The notes beneath the pieces are model-generated. The model did not search any database. It was not told the origin of the DNA and saw only the letters and a list, made by a program, of their open reading frames with translations. From assembly GCA_937899365.1 (NCBI GenBank), contig CALBPH010000502.1:1-17265 (forward strand): 17,265 bases of DNA, in the 5' to 3' direction. The stretch is from an uncultured Leptolyngbya sp. Lineage in GTDB: Bacteria; Cyanobacteriota; Cyanobacteriia; Phormidesmidales; Phormidesmidaceae. This document shows positions 7,509-15,105 of the stretch, one piece after another (position 1 is the first letter of the stretch; each line of letters begins with the position of its first letter). The position numbers were made by a program, and so were the translations under genes.

Positions 7509-7913
7509 CTACGGCACCACCATCACCGGACAAGGCGATAAATTAATTACGCGACTGCTGACACTTTCCGACTGACCTTCCGGCGTCAGACCAATGCCGC
7601 GACAGCCCATCACAATCAGGTCCGCCGATAGTTCATCAGCCACGTCACAAATCACAAACGCCGGATTTCCTTCCCGCTCAATGGCTTCCGTATCAATGCC
7701 TTGACTTGTAAATACGGTCTTAGCTTTCTCTAAAAGCTGCGATACCGCTTCGGGCGACGTCCGCTCCGGATGAGGGCTGGCACCGGTATCGGCTTCCACA
7801 ACGGATAGCAAAACCAGGTGGCTGTGGTGATACTTAACTAGCTCCGCCGCCTTAAAAGCCGCCTGTTGTGCCTCTGGACTAGCATCTATCGGAAATAAAA
7901 CGGTCTTAAACAT
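7509..7913 (-). CDS. Universal stress protein, UspA family, with altered ATP motif
   Basis: The 134-residue single-domain protein begins MFKTVLFPIDASPEAQQA, the usual first strand with the nucleotide-contacting Asp10. It ends SPCPVMVVP, as most UspA-fold proteins do. The ATP-binding motif G-2x-G-9x-G-(S/T) is only partly kept: Gly103 and Gly106 are present in GCRG, but the third Gly is Glu116 in QSESVSSRV. Binding of ATP may therefore be weakened or altered. It is probably a cytoplasmic dimer in stress or metabolic regulation. It is transcribed divergently from pgk across 169 bases and followed by rbgA after 46 bases. No biochemical role can be assigned beyond the family. Confidence 0.9.
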   Translation of the reverse strand: MFKTVLFPIDASPEAQQAAFKAAELVKYHHSHLVLLSVVEADTGASPHPERTSPEAVSQLLEKAKTVFTSQGIDTEAIEREGNPAFVICDVADELSADLIVMGCRGIGLTPEGQSESVSSRVINLSPCPVMVVP

Positions 7914-8082
7914 GAGTTAGCAAAACCCTAGACTTCGATCAAAAATCAGAGCCGCAATAGGCGATAATACCTAGTGAGTAAAGAAAAAGTATCAACGCTT
8001 TATAACTAGGGTAATCAAGCTTGTCCTAGCTTTGAAGTGGGGCGTACGTAACGTAACAAAACTGCATTAGGAGGAAAGTTCT
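7914..8082. promoter_or_regulatory. Divergent usp/pgk promoter region
   Basis: These 169 bases must hold the starts for both the usp gene (minus) and pgk (plus). For pgk, TATAAC at 8001-8006 is a plausible -10, but its -35 is poor. For usp, TATTAT (complement of 7964-7969) could be a -10, with TTGATA 20 bases upstream, a spacer longer than ideal. The stretch 8044-8057 (GTACGTAACGTAAC) contains overlapping ACGTAAC repeats of unknown meaning. Promoter calls here are weak. Confidence 0.35.
8069..8074 (+). promoter_or_regulatory. Shine-Dalgarno for pgk (AGGAGG)
   Basis: A full AGGAGG lies eight bases before a GTG codon at 8083-8085. This fixes GTG as the pgk start, because the residues that follow (AKKSVTDLS) match the usual N-terminus and no ATG lies nearby. 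Confidence 0.85.
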
Positions 8083-9288
8083 GTGGCAAAGAAATCCGTC
8101 ACCGACTTGTCAGCGGCTGATCTGTCTGGCAAACGCGTGCTCATGCGCGCCGATTTCAATGTGCCCCTTGATGACCAAGGCACCATCACTGACGACACTC
8201 GGATTCGGGCAGCACTGCCTACCATCCAAGCGTTGACCAGCAAGGGTGCCAAGGTAATCTTGTGCAGTCACTTTGGTCGCCCGAAAGGCAAAGTCGTTGA
8301 CAGCAGGCGGCTGACTCCCGTCGCTGTGCGTCTTTCTGAGCTACTGGGTCAAGACGTCATCAAGTGCGATGACTGCATCGGCGATTCTGTCACCGCTGCC
8401 CTGGCTGGCATGGCTGATGGCCAAGTCGCGCTGCTCGAGAACGTGCGCTTCTACGATGGCGAAACCAGCAACGATTCTGAGTTTGCCAAGAACCTGGCCT
8501 CTGTCGCTGACCTATATGTAAACGACGCCTTTGGTACCGCTCACCGTGCCCATGCCTCCACTGCTGGTGTCACCGAGTACCTCAGTCCCTCCGTTAGCGG
8601 GCTGCTCATCGAGAAGGAACTTCAGTATCTACAGAGTGCTGTAGATAGCCCCCAGCGTCCCTTTGCTGCCATCGTCGGTGGTTCCAAGGTTTCCTCCAAA
8701 ATTGGCGTCATCGAAACTCTGCTAGAAAAAGTAGACAAGCTGTTCATTGGTGGCGGCATGATCTTCACCTTCTACAAGGCTCGCGGCCTGAGCGTGGGTA
8801 AGTCTCTTGTAGAAGAAGACAAGCTAGAGCTTGCCAAGGCACTAGAGGTCAAGGCTAAAGAGAAAGGCGTTGAGCTACTGCTACCCACTGACGTAGTTGT
8901 TGCCGACAACTTTGCCCCCGATGCCAACGCTCAGACCGTTAGCGTTGAATCCATTCCCGATGGCTGGATGGGGCTAGATATCGGTCCTGACTCCATCAAG
9001 GTATTCCAAGCTGCCCTGGCAGATTGCAAAGGTGTAATTTGGAATGGCCCCATGGGCGTCTTCGAATTCGAGAAATTTGCCGCTGGTACCGAAGCGGTTG
9101 CCAACACGTTGGCTGAAATTACCGCAACAGGCTGCATGTCCATCATCGGTGGTGGTGACTCCGTTGCTGCTGTTGAGAAAGTGGGTGTCGCTGAGAAGAT
9201 GAGCCACATTTCCACCGGTGGTGGTGCCAGCCTAGAGCTATTAGAAGGCAAGACTTTACCTGGTATTGCAGCTCTAGATGACAAGTAA
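8083..9288 (+). CDS. pgk: Phosphoglycerate kinase
   Basis: The 401-residue enzyme interconverts 1,3-bisphosphoglycerate plus ADP with 3-phosphoglycerate plus ATP. In a cyanobacterium it serves both glycolysis and the Calvin cycle, in the cytoplasm. All main motifs are present: RADFNVPLD (22-30) and SHFGRPKG (62-69) for the acidic substrate, LLENVRFYDGE (117-127), GGSKVSSK (199-206) and NGPMGVFE (321-328) for nucleotide contact, GGGDS (356-360) and the hinge/phosphate loop STGGGAS (377-383). Length is typical. It starts with GTG behind AGGAGG and is followed by an intrinsic terminator, so it looks monocistronic. It is divergent from the universal stress protein gene. Confidence 0.98.
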   Translation: MAKKSVTDLSAADLSGKRVLMRADFNVPLDDQGTITDDTRIRAALPTIQALTSKGAKVILCSHFGRPKGKVVDSRRLTPVAVRLSELLGQDVIKCDDCIGDSVTAALAGMADGQVALLENVRFYDGETSNDSEFAKNLASVADLYVNDAFGTAHRAHASTAGVTEYLSPSVSGLLIEKELQYLQSAVDSPQRPFAAIVGGSKVSSKIGVIETLLEKVDKLFIGGGMIFTFYKARGLSVGKSLVEEDKLELAKALEVKAKEKGVELLLPTDVVVADNFAPDANAQTVSVESIPDGWMGLDIGPDSIKVFQAALADCKGVIWNGPMGVFEFEKFAAGTEAVANTLAEITATGCMSIIGGGDSVAAVEKVGVAEKMSHISTGGGASLELLEGKTLPGIAALDDK

Positions 9289-9305
9289 GCATCTATAACT
9301 AAGCG

Positions 9306-9326
9306 CTTTCTTTTCTAAAAAGAAAG
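9306..9326 (+). other. A/T-rich 9-bp hairpin between pgk stop and terminator
   Basis: CTTTCTTTT (9306-9314) and AAAAGAAAG (9318-9326) are perfect inverted repeats around a CTA loop. The stem starts 17 bases after the pgk stop and ends 14 bases before the GC-rich terminator. A purine/pyrimidine stem of this sort could protect the mRNA 3' end or act as a weak processing site. Confidence 0.5.
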
Positions 9327-9340
9327 GCATGTAGATCTCG

Positions 9341-9369
9341 AAGCCCCTGCCTATAGGTGGGGGCTTTTT
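9341..9369 (+). terminator. Intrinsic terminator of pgk
   Basis: AAGCCCC (9341-9347) pairs with GGGGCTT (9360-9366). The stem is extended inward by two wobble pairs and CC/GG around a TATA loop, and T residues continue to 9369 (TTTTTG). It lies about 50 bases downstream of the pgk stop. The stem and U-tract are of the classical rho-independent type. Confidence 0.9.
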
Positions 9370-9483
9370 GTTTGTGAGCTAAATCTATGGGTAGTGGGGT
9401 AGTTTATTGGTCACAGCCAGTCATGGTGGGCACGCTGTAAGTCACCTCATTTACCTCAATTAAAGGGAACCATCATCTCCACC

Positions 9484-9801
9484 CTAAACAGACTCTGATA
9501 CCAACTCTAAATTGCGATAAACCCGCTCGATAGGAAAGCTTAAACCAATACTTTTGAGTGTCACCACATCACCCTTTTGGTAGTTAATGATGATCCATTC
9601 ACCAGTGTCATTTTTACAATACAAATCCATCTCCAGACTGGTTGAACTCACTAACAAATAGTCTTGTAAGACAGGGTTCTGACGATACATCCTAAACTTA
9701 CCGCCACGATCATAGGCTTCCGTGCTGTCTGATAATACTTCGATAATCAAACAGGGATAGGTAATGTACTGAGTTGTCTTTTTATCTCGTTCATCATTCA
9801 T
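9484..9801 (-). pseudogene. N-terminally truncated Uma2-family (DUF820) endonuclease-like gene
   Basis: The 105-residue frame matches the C-terminal half of Uma2/DUF820 proteins, which are usually about 185-200 residues with a PD-(D/E)xK-like fold. LIIEVLSDSTEAYDRGGKF (residues 19-36 or so) keeps the Glu21 and Lys35 positions of the active site, and LQDYLLV follows. The upstream half is missing, including the PDV Asp strand. In frame before the ATG there are only three codons and then a stop (TAA, complement of 9811-9813). The break falls next to a dispersed-repeat-like sequence (9825-9856). Codon use is more A/T-rich than in the neighbours. It is most likely a decayed gene. Expression as a short protein from this ATG cannot be excluded, but no ribosome site is visible. 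Confidence 0.75.
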
Positions 9802-9824
9802 TGAACCTGATTAAAAATAGATAA

Positions 9825-9856
9825 TTTTGTAGGGGCACTCCCTTGTGGATGCCCTT
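9825..9856. repeat. Dispersed intergenic repeat-like sequence
   Basis: The stretch with GTAGGGGCACTCCC followed by TGTGGATGCCCTT resembles the short GTAGGGGC...TGCCC repeat family scattered between genes in many cyanobacteria. GGGCA (9833-9837) and TGCCC (9850-9854) form a small imperfect hairpin. It abuts the broken end of the Uma2 remnant. The family link is from memory and rests on one copy in this window. Confidence 0.45.
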
Positions 9857-9910
9857 CGATACCGGGTCTATCAGTCAGGATTTAGTCTTACCCATAAACC
9901 TCATAAAACA

Positions 9911-9942
9911 AAAAGCCCTCCAGTCTGAGCTGAAGGGCTTTT
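9911..9942 (-). terminator. Intrinsic terminator of the psaA-psaB operon (bidirectional)
   Basis: AAAAGCCCT (9911-9919) and AGGGCTTTT (9934-9942) form a 9-bp stem. On the minus strand it is extended by one G-U pair and CAG/CTG around a six-base loop. Read on the minus strand it ends in a T-rich tail (GGGCTTTTTGTTTT). It begins 27 bases past the psaB stop. The A-run on the other side means it could also stop transcription from the opposite direction. Confidence 0.9.
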
Positions 9943-9969
9943 CTTAGTCTCCTAAGAGAGTCTCAAACG

Positions 9970-12174
9970 CTACCCAAATCGGCCAGACGTTGACGCTATC
10001 AGGAAGGCTGCATAGGTCAGAACGTAACCTATGGTGAAGTGGGCTAAGCCAACTACACGAGCCTGAACAATGGATAGAGCAACCGGCTTATCCTTCCAGC
10101 TAATCAAGTTAGCTAGAGGAGTGCGCTCATGAGCCCAAACGATGGTCTCGATAAGCTCTTGCCAGTAACCTCTCCAAGAGATGAGGAACATGAAGCCAGT
10201 TGCCCAGACCAGGTGTCCAAAGAGGAACATCCAAGCCCAAACCGCTAGGTTATTCATGCCGTAGGAGTTGTATCCGTTAATCAACTGGGAAGAGTTCAAC
10301 CACAGATAATCACGGAACCATCCCATCAAGTACGTGGAGCTGTTGTTAAACTGCGCCACATTACCACCCCATATAGCCAGGTGCTTCCAGTGCCAGTAGA
10401 AGGTTAACCAACCCAAGGTATTCAGCATCCAGAACATGGCTAGGTAGAAGGAATCCCATGCAGAGATGTCGCAAGTACCGCCACGACCGGGGCCGTCACA
10501 GGGGAAGCTATAGCCAAAGTCCTTCTTGTCGGGCATTAGCTTAGAACCACGGGCATCTAGGGCACCTTTTACGAGTACTAGAGTAGTCGTGTGCAGACCT
10601 AGTGCGATCGCATGGTGAACCAAGAAGTCACCAGGGCCAATGGTCAAGAACAGAGAGTTAGTCCCACTGTTAATAGCCTCGAACCAGCCAGGTAGCCAGA
10701 TGCCGCTAGCAGCGCCAGTAGCTACGCTGTCAGCATTGGATAGCAGCGTATCGAAACCGTACAGGGCCTTACCTGAGGCAGCCTGAACCCACTGAGCAAA
10801 CACAGGCTCAACCAAGATTTGCTTCTCGGGAGTACCAAAGGCAACTACAACATCGTTGTGTACGTAGAGACCCAGGGTATGGAAACCGAGGAACAGAGTG
10901 ACCCAGCTCAGGTGAGAGATGATCGCTTCTTTGTGGTCCAAGATACGAGCCAACACATTGTTAGCGTTCGCAGCGGGATCATAGTCGCGAATCAAGAAGA
11001 TCGCACCGTGGGCAAAGGCACCCATCATTAGGAAGCCAGCGATGTACTGGTGGTGGGTGTAAAGCGCAGCCATGGTGGTGTAATCCTTAGCGATAAACGC
11101 ATAAGGAGGTAACGCATACATGTGCTGAGCCACCAGAGAGGTAACAACACCCAAGGAGGCTAGAGCCAAACCTAGCTGGAAGTGCAAAGAATTGTTGAGC
11201 GTGTCAAACATTCCCTTGTGACCGTCACCCAAACCGCCAGCAGGGGGTTTGTGAGCATTGAGAATCTCTTTAATGCTGTGACCAATACCGAAGTTAGTTC
11301 GGTACATGTGGCCAGCAATGATAAAGATCACCGCAATGGCTAGGTGGTGGTGGGCCATGTCAGTGAGCCACAGGGACTCAGTCTGAGGATGGAAACCGCC
11401 CAGGAAGGTCAAGATTGCAGTACCGGCACCCTCAGATGTACCAAACACGTGGTTTACAGTGTCTAGGCTCTGAGCATACACACCCCAGTTTCCAGTGAAG
11501 AAGGGGGCCAAGCCAGCGGGGTGAGGCGTAACCGTTAGGAAGTTATCCCAACCGACATGCACACCGCGAGACTCAGGAATTGCAACGTGCACCAGGTGAC
11601 CGGTCCAAGCCAAGGAACTCACGCCAAACAAACCAGCCAGGTGATGATTTAGGCGAGACTCAGCATTTTTGAACCAGGACAAGCTGGGACGGAACTTGGG
11701 CTGCAGGTGCAACCAACCTGCAAGCAGGAAGATTGAGGACAGCACCAAGAGGAACAAGGACGCCGAATAAAGGTCGCCGTTGGTCCGCATACCAATGGTG
11801 TACCACCAGTGGTAAACCCCAGAGAACGCTACGTTAACGGGGCCAGTGGAGCCAGCCTGGGTGAACGCATCCACCGCATTCTGACCAAAGTGAGGGTCCC
11901 AAATCGCATGGGCGATGGGCTTAACGTTGAGGGGATCTTGGATCCACTGCTCAAAGTTACCTTGCCAAGCTACGTGGAACAGGTTGCCGGATACCCAGAG
12001 GAAGATGATCGCCAGGTGACCAAAGTGAGAAGCAAAAATCTTTTGATAAAGATTCTCCTCAGTCATGCCATCGTGGCTTTCAAAGTCATGAGAGGTGGCA
12101 ATCCCGTACCAGATCCGTCTTGTAGTTGGATCTTGTGCGAGGTCTTGGCTAAATTTTGGAAATTTAGTTGCCAT
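9970..12174 (-). CDS. psaB: Photosystem I core protein B (P700 apoprotein A2)
   Basis: The 734-residue protein is the second half of the photosystem I reaction-centre heterodimer in the thylakoid membrane, with eleven transmembrane helices binding chlorophylls, carotenoids and cofactors. It begins MATKFPKFSQDLAQDPTTRR, as PsaB does. The shared 4Fe-4S cluster Fx is held by FPCDGPGRGGTC with Cys559 and Cys568. The P700 ligand is His654 in FGHLVWATG, Met662 is the A0 ligand position, and Trp671 in RGYWQELIE is the phylloquinone-stacking residue. Each is offset by six from Thermosynechococcus numbering, as expected for this slightly shorter PsaB. It starts 23 bases after psaA. A GGGGAGG lies upstream but overlaps the psaA stop and is far from the ATG, so translational coupling is possible. 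Confidence 0.99.
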   Translation of the reverse strand: MATKFPKFSQDLAQDPTTRRIWYGIATSHDFESHDGMTEENLYQKIFASHFGHLAIIFLWVSGNLFHVAWQGNFEQWIQDPLNVKPIAHAIWDPHFGQNAVDAFTQAGSTGPVNVAFSGVYHWWYTIGMRTNGDLYSASLFLLVLSSIFLLAGWLHLQPKFRPSLSWFKNAESRLNHHLAGLFGVSSLAWTGHLVHVAIPESRGVHVGWDNFLTVTPHPAGLAPFFTGNWGVYAQSLDTVNHVFGTSEGAGTAILTFLGGFHPQTESLWLTDMAHHHLAIAVIFIIAGHMYRTNFGIGHSIKEILNAHKPPAGGLGDGHKGMFDTLNNSLHFQLGLALASLGVVTSLVAQHMYALPPYAFIAKDYTTMAALYTHHQYIAGFLMMGAFAHGAIFLIRDYDPAANANNVLARILDHKEAIISHLSWVTLFLGFHTLGLYVHNDVVVAFGTPEKQILVEPVFAQWVQAASGKALYGFDTLLSNADSVATGAASGIWLPGWFEAINSGTNSLFLTIGPGDFLVHHAIALGLHTTTLVLVKGALDARGSKLMPDKKDFGYSFPCDGPGRGGTCDISAWDSFYLAMFWMLNTLGWLTFYWHWKHLAIWGGNVAQFNNSSTYLMGWFRDYLWLNSSQLINGYNSYGMNNLAVWAWMFLFGHLVWATGFMFLISWRGYWQELIETIVWAHERTPLANLISWKDKPVALSIVQARVVGLAHFTIGYVLTYAAFLIASTSGRFG

Positions 12175-12197
12175 AGTTTTCTAGTAAGTCCTCCCCG

Positions 12198-14465
12198 CTA
12201 ACCTATCGACAGAATTCGAGCATGGAAGAACGCCCAAGTGACCACAATACCGCCGAGGAGGTAATGGGCTACACCAACCGCACGACCCTGAGTAATGCTC
12301 AGTGCACGGGGCTGGATTGCAGGAGCAACCTTAAGCTTGTTATGAGCCCAAACAATGGACTCGATGAGTTCTTGCCAGTAGCCACGGCCACTGAACAGGA
12401 ACATCAAACTAAATGCCCAAATGAAGTGACCGGCTAGGAACATCAAACCGTAGGCCGAAACAGCCGAACCGTAGGAGTTGATGACCTGAGAGGCCTGAGC
12501 CCACAGGAAGTCGCGGAGCCAGCCGTTGATGGTAATGGCGCTAGTTGCGAAGTTACCACCAGCAGGATGGGAGACCGCACCGCCGGAAACCGTACCCCAC
12601 ACATCCGACTGCATCTTCCAACTGAAGTGGAAAATTACAATGGAGATGGAGTTGTACATCCAGAACAGACCTAGGAAGATGTGGTCCCAACCAGATACCT
12701 GGCAGGTGCCGCCACGACCGGGGCCGTCGCAAGGGAAGCGGAAACCCAGCTCGCTCTTATCAGGGATGAGACGAGAGTTACGGGAGTACAGCACACCCTT
12801 AAGCAGGATGAGAACAGTGACGTGAATGGTGAATGCATGGATGTGATGCACCATAAAGTCAGCTGTACCCAGGGCAATCGGCATCATGGCCACTTTGCCA
12901 CCAACGGCAACCATGTCACCACCAAAGGCAATACTAGTGGGGCCAATGGCATTGGGAGCCGTGGTACCGCTAGCGGCTAAGGTGTGCAGGTTTTGCACCC
13001 ATTGGGCAAAGATAGGCTGTAGCTGAATTGCACTGTCGGAGAACATGTCCTGGGGACGACCCAAGGCACGCATAGTGTCGTTGTGGATGTATAGACCAAA
13101 GCTATGGAAGCCTAGGAAAATACACACCCAGTTGAGGTGAGAGATGATGGCATCACGAGCGCGTAGGACGCGGTCGAGCACGTTGTCGACATGCATGGCC
13201 GGATCGTAGTCACGAACCATTGCGATCGCACCGTGAGCAGCACCACCCACAATCATGAATGAACCAATCCACATATGGTGAGTGAACAGGCACAATTGCG
13301 TGGCGTAATCAGTTGCTAGGTAAGGATAGGGAGGCATCGCATACATATGCTGAGCCACAATTACCGTTACCGAACCACCCATAGCCAGGTTGATAGCCAG
13401 CTGAGCGTGCCACGAAGTGGTCAAGAACTCAAACAAGCCATCGTGGCCATTCTTAGCAGGGAAGAGCAACGGATCGCCCTTCTGACCTTCGAGAATCTCC
13501 TTGATGCTATGACCAATACCCCAGTTAGTGCGGTACATATGGCCAGCAAAAATGAACATTACGGCAATCGCCACGTGGTGATGCGCAATGTCAGTCATCC
13601 AAAGGCCACCCGTAACCGGGTTTAGACCACCTTTGAAGGTCAAGAAGTCAGAGTAAGCACCCCAATTGAGGGTGAAGAATGGCGTCAAGCCCTGAGCAAA
13701 GCTCGGGAACATGTCGGCCATAAATGCCTTGTCCAACAGATATTCATGGGGCAGATGAATTTCCTGTGGAGCGAAACCCGCATCCAACATGTTGTTAACA
13801 GGCTCACCTACATGAATCAAGTGACCTGCCCAGGACAGAGAGCCTAAACCAAACAAACCAGCTAAGTGGTGGTTCAGCATGGACTCCACGTTCTGGAACC
13901 ACTCAAGCTTCGGAGCTTTGATGTGGTAGTGGAATACACCGGCATTAATCATCAAACCAGCCATGACCAGCGCACCAATAGCGGTGCACAAAAGCTGGAA
14001 GGAATTGGTGTAACCAGCTGCTCTCCACATCTGGAATAAGCCAGATGTAATTTGAATACCTTGGAAACCGCCCCCTACATCAGCGTTCAAGATCTCCTGA
14101 CCAAAAATTGGCCAAACTACCTGAGCACTGGGATGAATATTAACGGGGTCTGCTAGCCAAGCTTCAAAATTAGAGAAGCGAGCGCCATGGTAATACATGC
14201 CACTCAGCCAAATGAACACGATGGCCAAATGGCCAAAGTGAGCACTAAAAATTTTACGAGAAATGTCCTCTAAGTCACTGGTGTGACTATCAAAGTCGTG
14301 AGCGTCGGCATGGAGATCCCAAATCCAAGTAGTGGTTTTTGGGCCTCGCGCCAGGGTACGGCTGAAGTGACCAGGCTTACCCCATTTCTCAAAGGAAACG
14401 GGTACCGGATTTTCATCAACTGTCACCTTGACTTTTGCCTCCCGCTCCCGCGGGGTAGTTGTCAT
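12198..14465 (-). CDS. psaA: Photosystem I core protein A (P700 apoprotein A1)
   Basis: I place the start at ATG 14463-14465 (MTTTPREREAKVKV), giving 755 residues. This start has AGGAG seven bases upstream, matches other PsaA N-termini, and makes cofactor residues fall on Thermosynechococcus numbers: Fx cysteines 579 and 588 (in FPCDGPGRGGTC, within one residue), P700 His680, A0-ligand Met688 and phylloquinone Trp697. An upstream in-frame ATG at 14489 would add eight residues (MSRERRVS) and overlap the ribosome site, so it is unlikely. PsaA and PsaB form the thylakoid reaction-centre core that carries electrons from P700 to Fx. No insertion, deletion or far-red-type divergence stands out. Transcription should start in the 640-base upstream gap and end after psaB at 9911-9942. 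Confidence 0.98.
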   Translation of the reverse strand: MTTTPREREAKVKVTVDENPVPVSFEKWGKPGHFSRTLARGPKTTTWIWDLHADAHDFDSHTSDLEDISRKIFSAHFGHLAIVFIWLSGMYYHGARFSNFEAWLADPVNIHPSAQVVWPIFGQEILNADVGGGFQGIQITSGLFQMWRAAGYTNSFQLLCTAIGALVMAGLMINAGVFHYHIKAPKLEWFQNVESMLNHHLAGLFGLGSLSWAGHLIHVGEPVNNMLDAGFAPQEIHLPHEYLLDKAFMADMFPSFAQGLTPFFTLNWGAYSDFLTFKGGLNPVTGGLWMTDIAHHHVAIAVMFIFAGHMYRTNWGIGHSIKEILEGQKGDPLLFPAKNGHDGLFEFLTTSWHAQLAINLAMGGSVTVIVAQHMYAMPPYPYLATDYATQLCLFTHHMWIGSFMIVGGAAHGAIAMVRDYDPAMHVDNVLDRVLRARDAIISHLNWVCIFLGFHSFGLYIHNDTMRALGRPQDMFSDSAIQLQPIFAQWVQNLHTLAASGTTAPNAIGPTSIAFGGDMVAVGGKVAMMPIALGTADFMVHHIHAFTIHVTVLILLKGVLYSRNSRLIPDKSELGFRFPCDGPGRGGTCQVSGWDHIFLGLFWMYNSISIVIFHFSWKMQSDVWGTVSGGAVSHPAGGNFATSAITINGWLRDFLWAQASQVINSYGSAVSAYGLMFLAGHFIWAFSLMFLFSGRGYWQELIESIVWAHNKLKVAPAIQPRALSITQGRAVGVAHYLLGGIVVTWAFFHARILSIG

Positions 14466-14472
14466 GGAGACT

Positions 14473-14477
14473 CTCCT
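14473..14477 (-). promoter_or_regulatory. Shine-Dalgarno that sets the psaA start
   Basis: On the minus strand AGGAG lies seven bases before the ATG at 14465. It falls inside the coding sequence if the longer upstream ATG (14489) is used. The surrounding GGAGAGTCTCC next to the start codon is self-complementary. Confidence 0.75.
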
Positions 14478-14617
14478 CTCTCTAGACAAAGAACGAACAG
14501 CCTATAAATCGGGGCCAGCAAAAAGCTTCTTAGATGAAACAATTGCAAACATTTTCAACCGAGATGTTAAGTCAGCGAAAACGTTGACACCCGTTATTTA
14601 TAGGATTGCTCCTGAGC

Positions 14618-14623
14618 ATTATA
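14618..14623 (-). promoter_or_regulatory. Candidate -10 box for psaA
   Basis: The minus strand reads TATAAT, a perfect consensus, about 150 bases upstream of the psaA ATG. A long leader is usual for psaA. No good -35 lies 16-18 bases further upstream (CGGGAT). Use of this site is a guess. Confidence 0.35.
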
Positions 14624-14832
14624 GACTCGGCACTTGCCCGATCCCGCGTTGAGTTAACAATAATTCAACCTCCGAAATCCTCTTAGAACAAGGGTCACAC
14701 GGTAGTCGTTTTCACAGAAATGCTATTTGCCGGGTCGGATATTAACAAATCTCAATAGAACTGCCATATTTCAGCCTTACGCCACGATGCATGCATAAAA
14801 TCCTCAAAATCAAATTTCTTTCTTAAATCAGC

Positions 14833-14853
14833 ACCATAGATTCTTCCTATGGT
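14833..14853. repeat. Perfect inverted repeat ACCATAG-N7-CTATGGT
   Basis: ACCATAG (14833-14839) and CTATGGT (14847-14853) are perfect inverted repeats separated by seven bases. The 14-base dyad centre-to-centre spacing suits a dimeric DNA-binding protein. It sits about 80 bases upstream of the candidate lipoprotein promoter and about 370 upstream of psaA. It could be an operator or a small hairpin. Confidence 0.5.
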
Positions 14854-14931
14854 CAGAGTTTCAGGACTAGTTGTTGTTAGTTGTCTTTTTGTTTAGTTTT
14901 GTAAATTACCTGAGTGTTCTTGGTGTCTTTC

Positions 14932-14960
14932 TTGTCGGTTTGGTCATGAAGTCTTGTTAT
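14932..14960 (+). promoter_or_regulatory. Candidate promoter of the lipoprotein gene
   Basis: TTGTCG (14932-14937) and TGTTAT (14955-14960) are separated by 17 bases. Each matches four of six sigma-70 consensus positions. It would give a leader of about 140 bases before the ATG at 15106. Confidence 0.25.
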
Positions 14961-15105
14961 TGTCGCCCGTGGCACCGTGGGCGCACAGCGATAGATTCAC
15001 AGGAAAGCTTTGGGCCGTATTGGCTAATCAGGGGCAACGGACCGCTAATATCGTTTAAGCCTGCCGCCGTGCTTAGGCACTAGGTTCTAAACATCCTTTG
15101 GGGAA

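Larger units (their letters stand above)
14490..15105. promoter_or_regulatory. Divergent intergenic region between psaA and the lipoprotein gene
   Basis: About 640 bases lie between the psaA start (14465) and the lipoprotein start (15106), with no credible gene. The part nearest psaA is A/T-rich, as expected for a promoter with a long leader. It contains a TATAAT on the psaA strand, a palindrome ATGCATGCAT (14787-14796), a perfect inverted repeat (14833-14853) and a T/G-rich run (14871-14900). A single HLR1-like half (TTTACAAA on the minus strand, 14898-14905) is too far from psaA and has no partner. The 3' part (14960-15105) is G/C-richer and is probably the lipoprotein leader. Confidence 0.6.

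Noticed and set aside
8044..8057. Possible NtcA site (GTA-N8-TAC) upstream of pgk
   Set aside because: GTA at 8044 is followed eight bases later by AAC, not TAC, and the spacing to a -10 does not fit.
9970..14465. Far-red-light (FaRLiP-type) photosystem I paralogues
   Set aside because: PsaA and PsaB have ordinary length and cofactor motifs, and no phytochrome or other far-red cluster genes are nearby. They look like the housekeeping copies.
14898..14905. HLR1-like high-light element for psaA
   Set aside because: Only one half-site is present, with no partner five bases away, and it lies about 430 bases upstream of psaA.
14871..15083. Plus-strand 70-residue hydrophobic frame starting with TTG
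   Set aside because: The start lies in a T/G-rich intergenic run without a ribosome site, and the candidate lipoprotein promoter falls inside it. The hydrophobic residues come from T-rich sequence.
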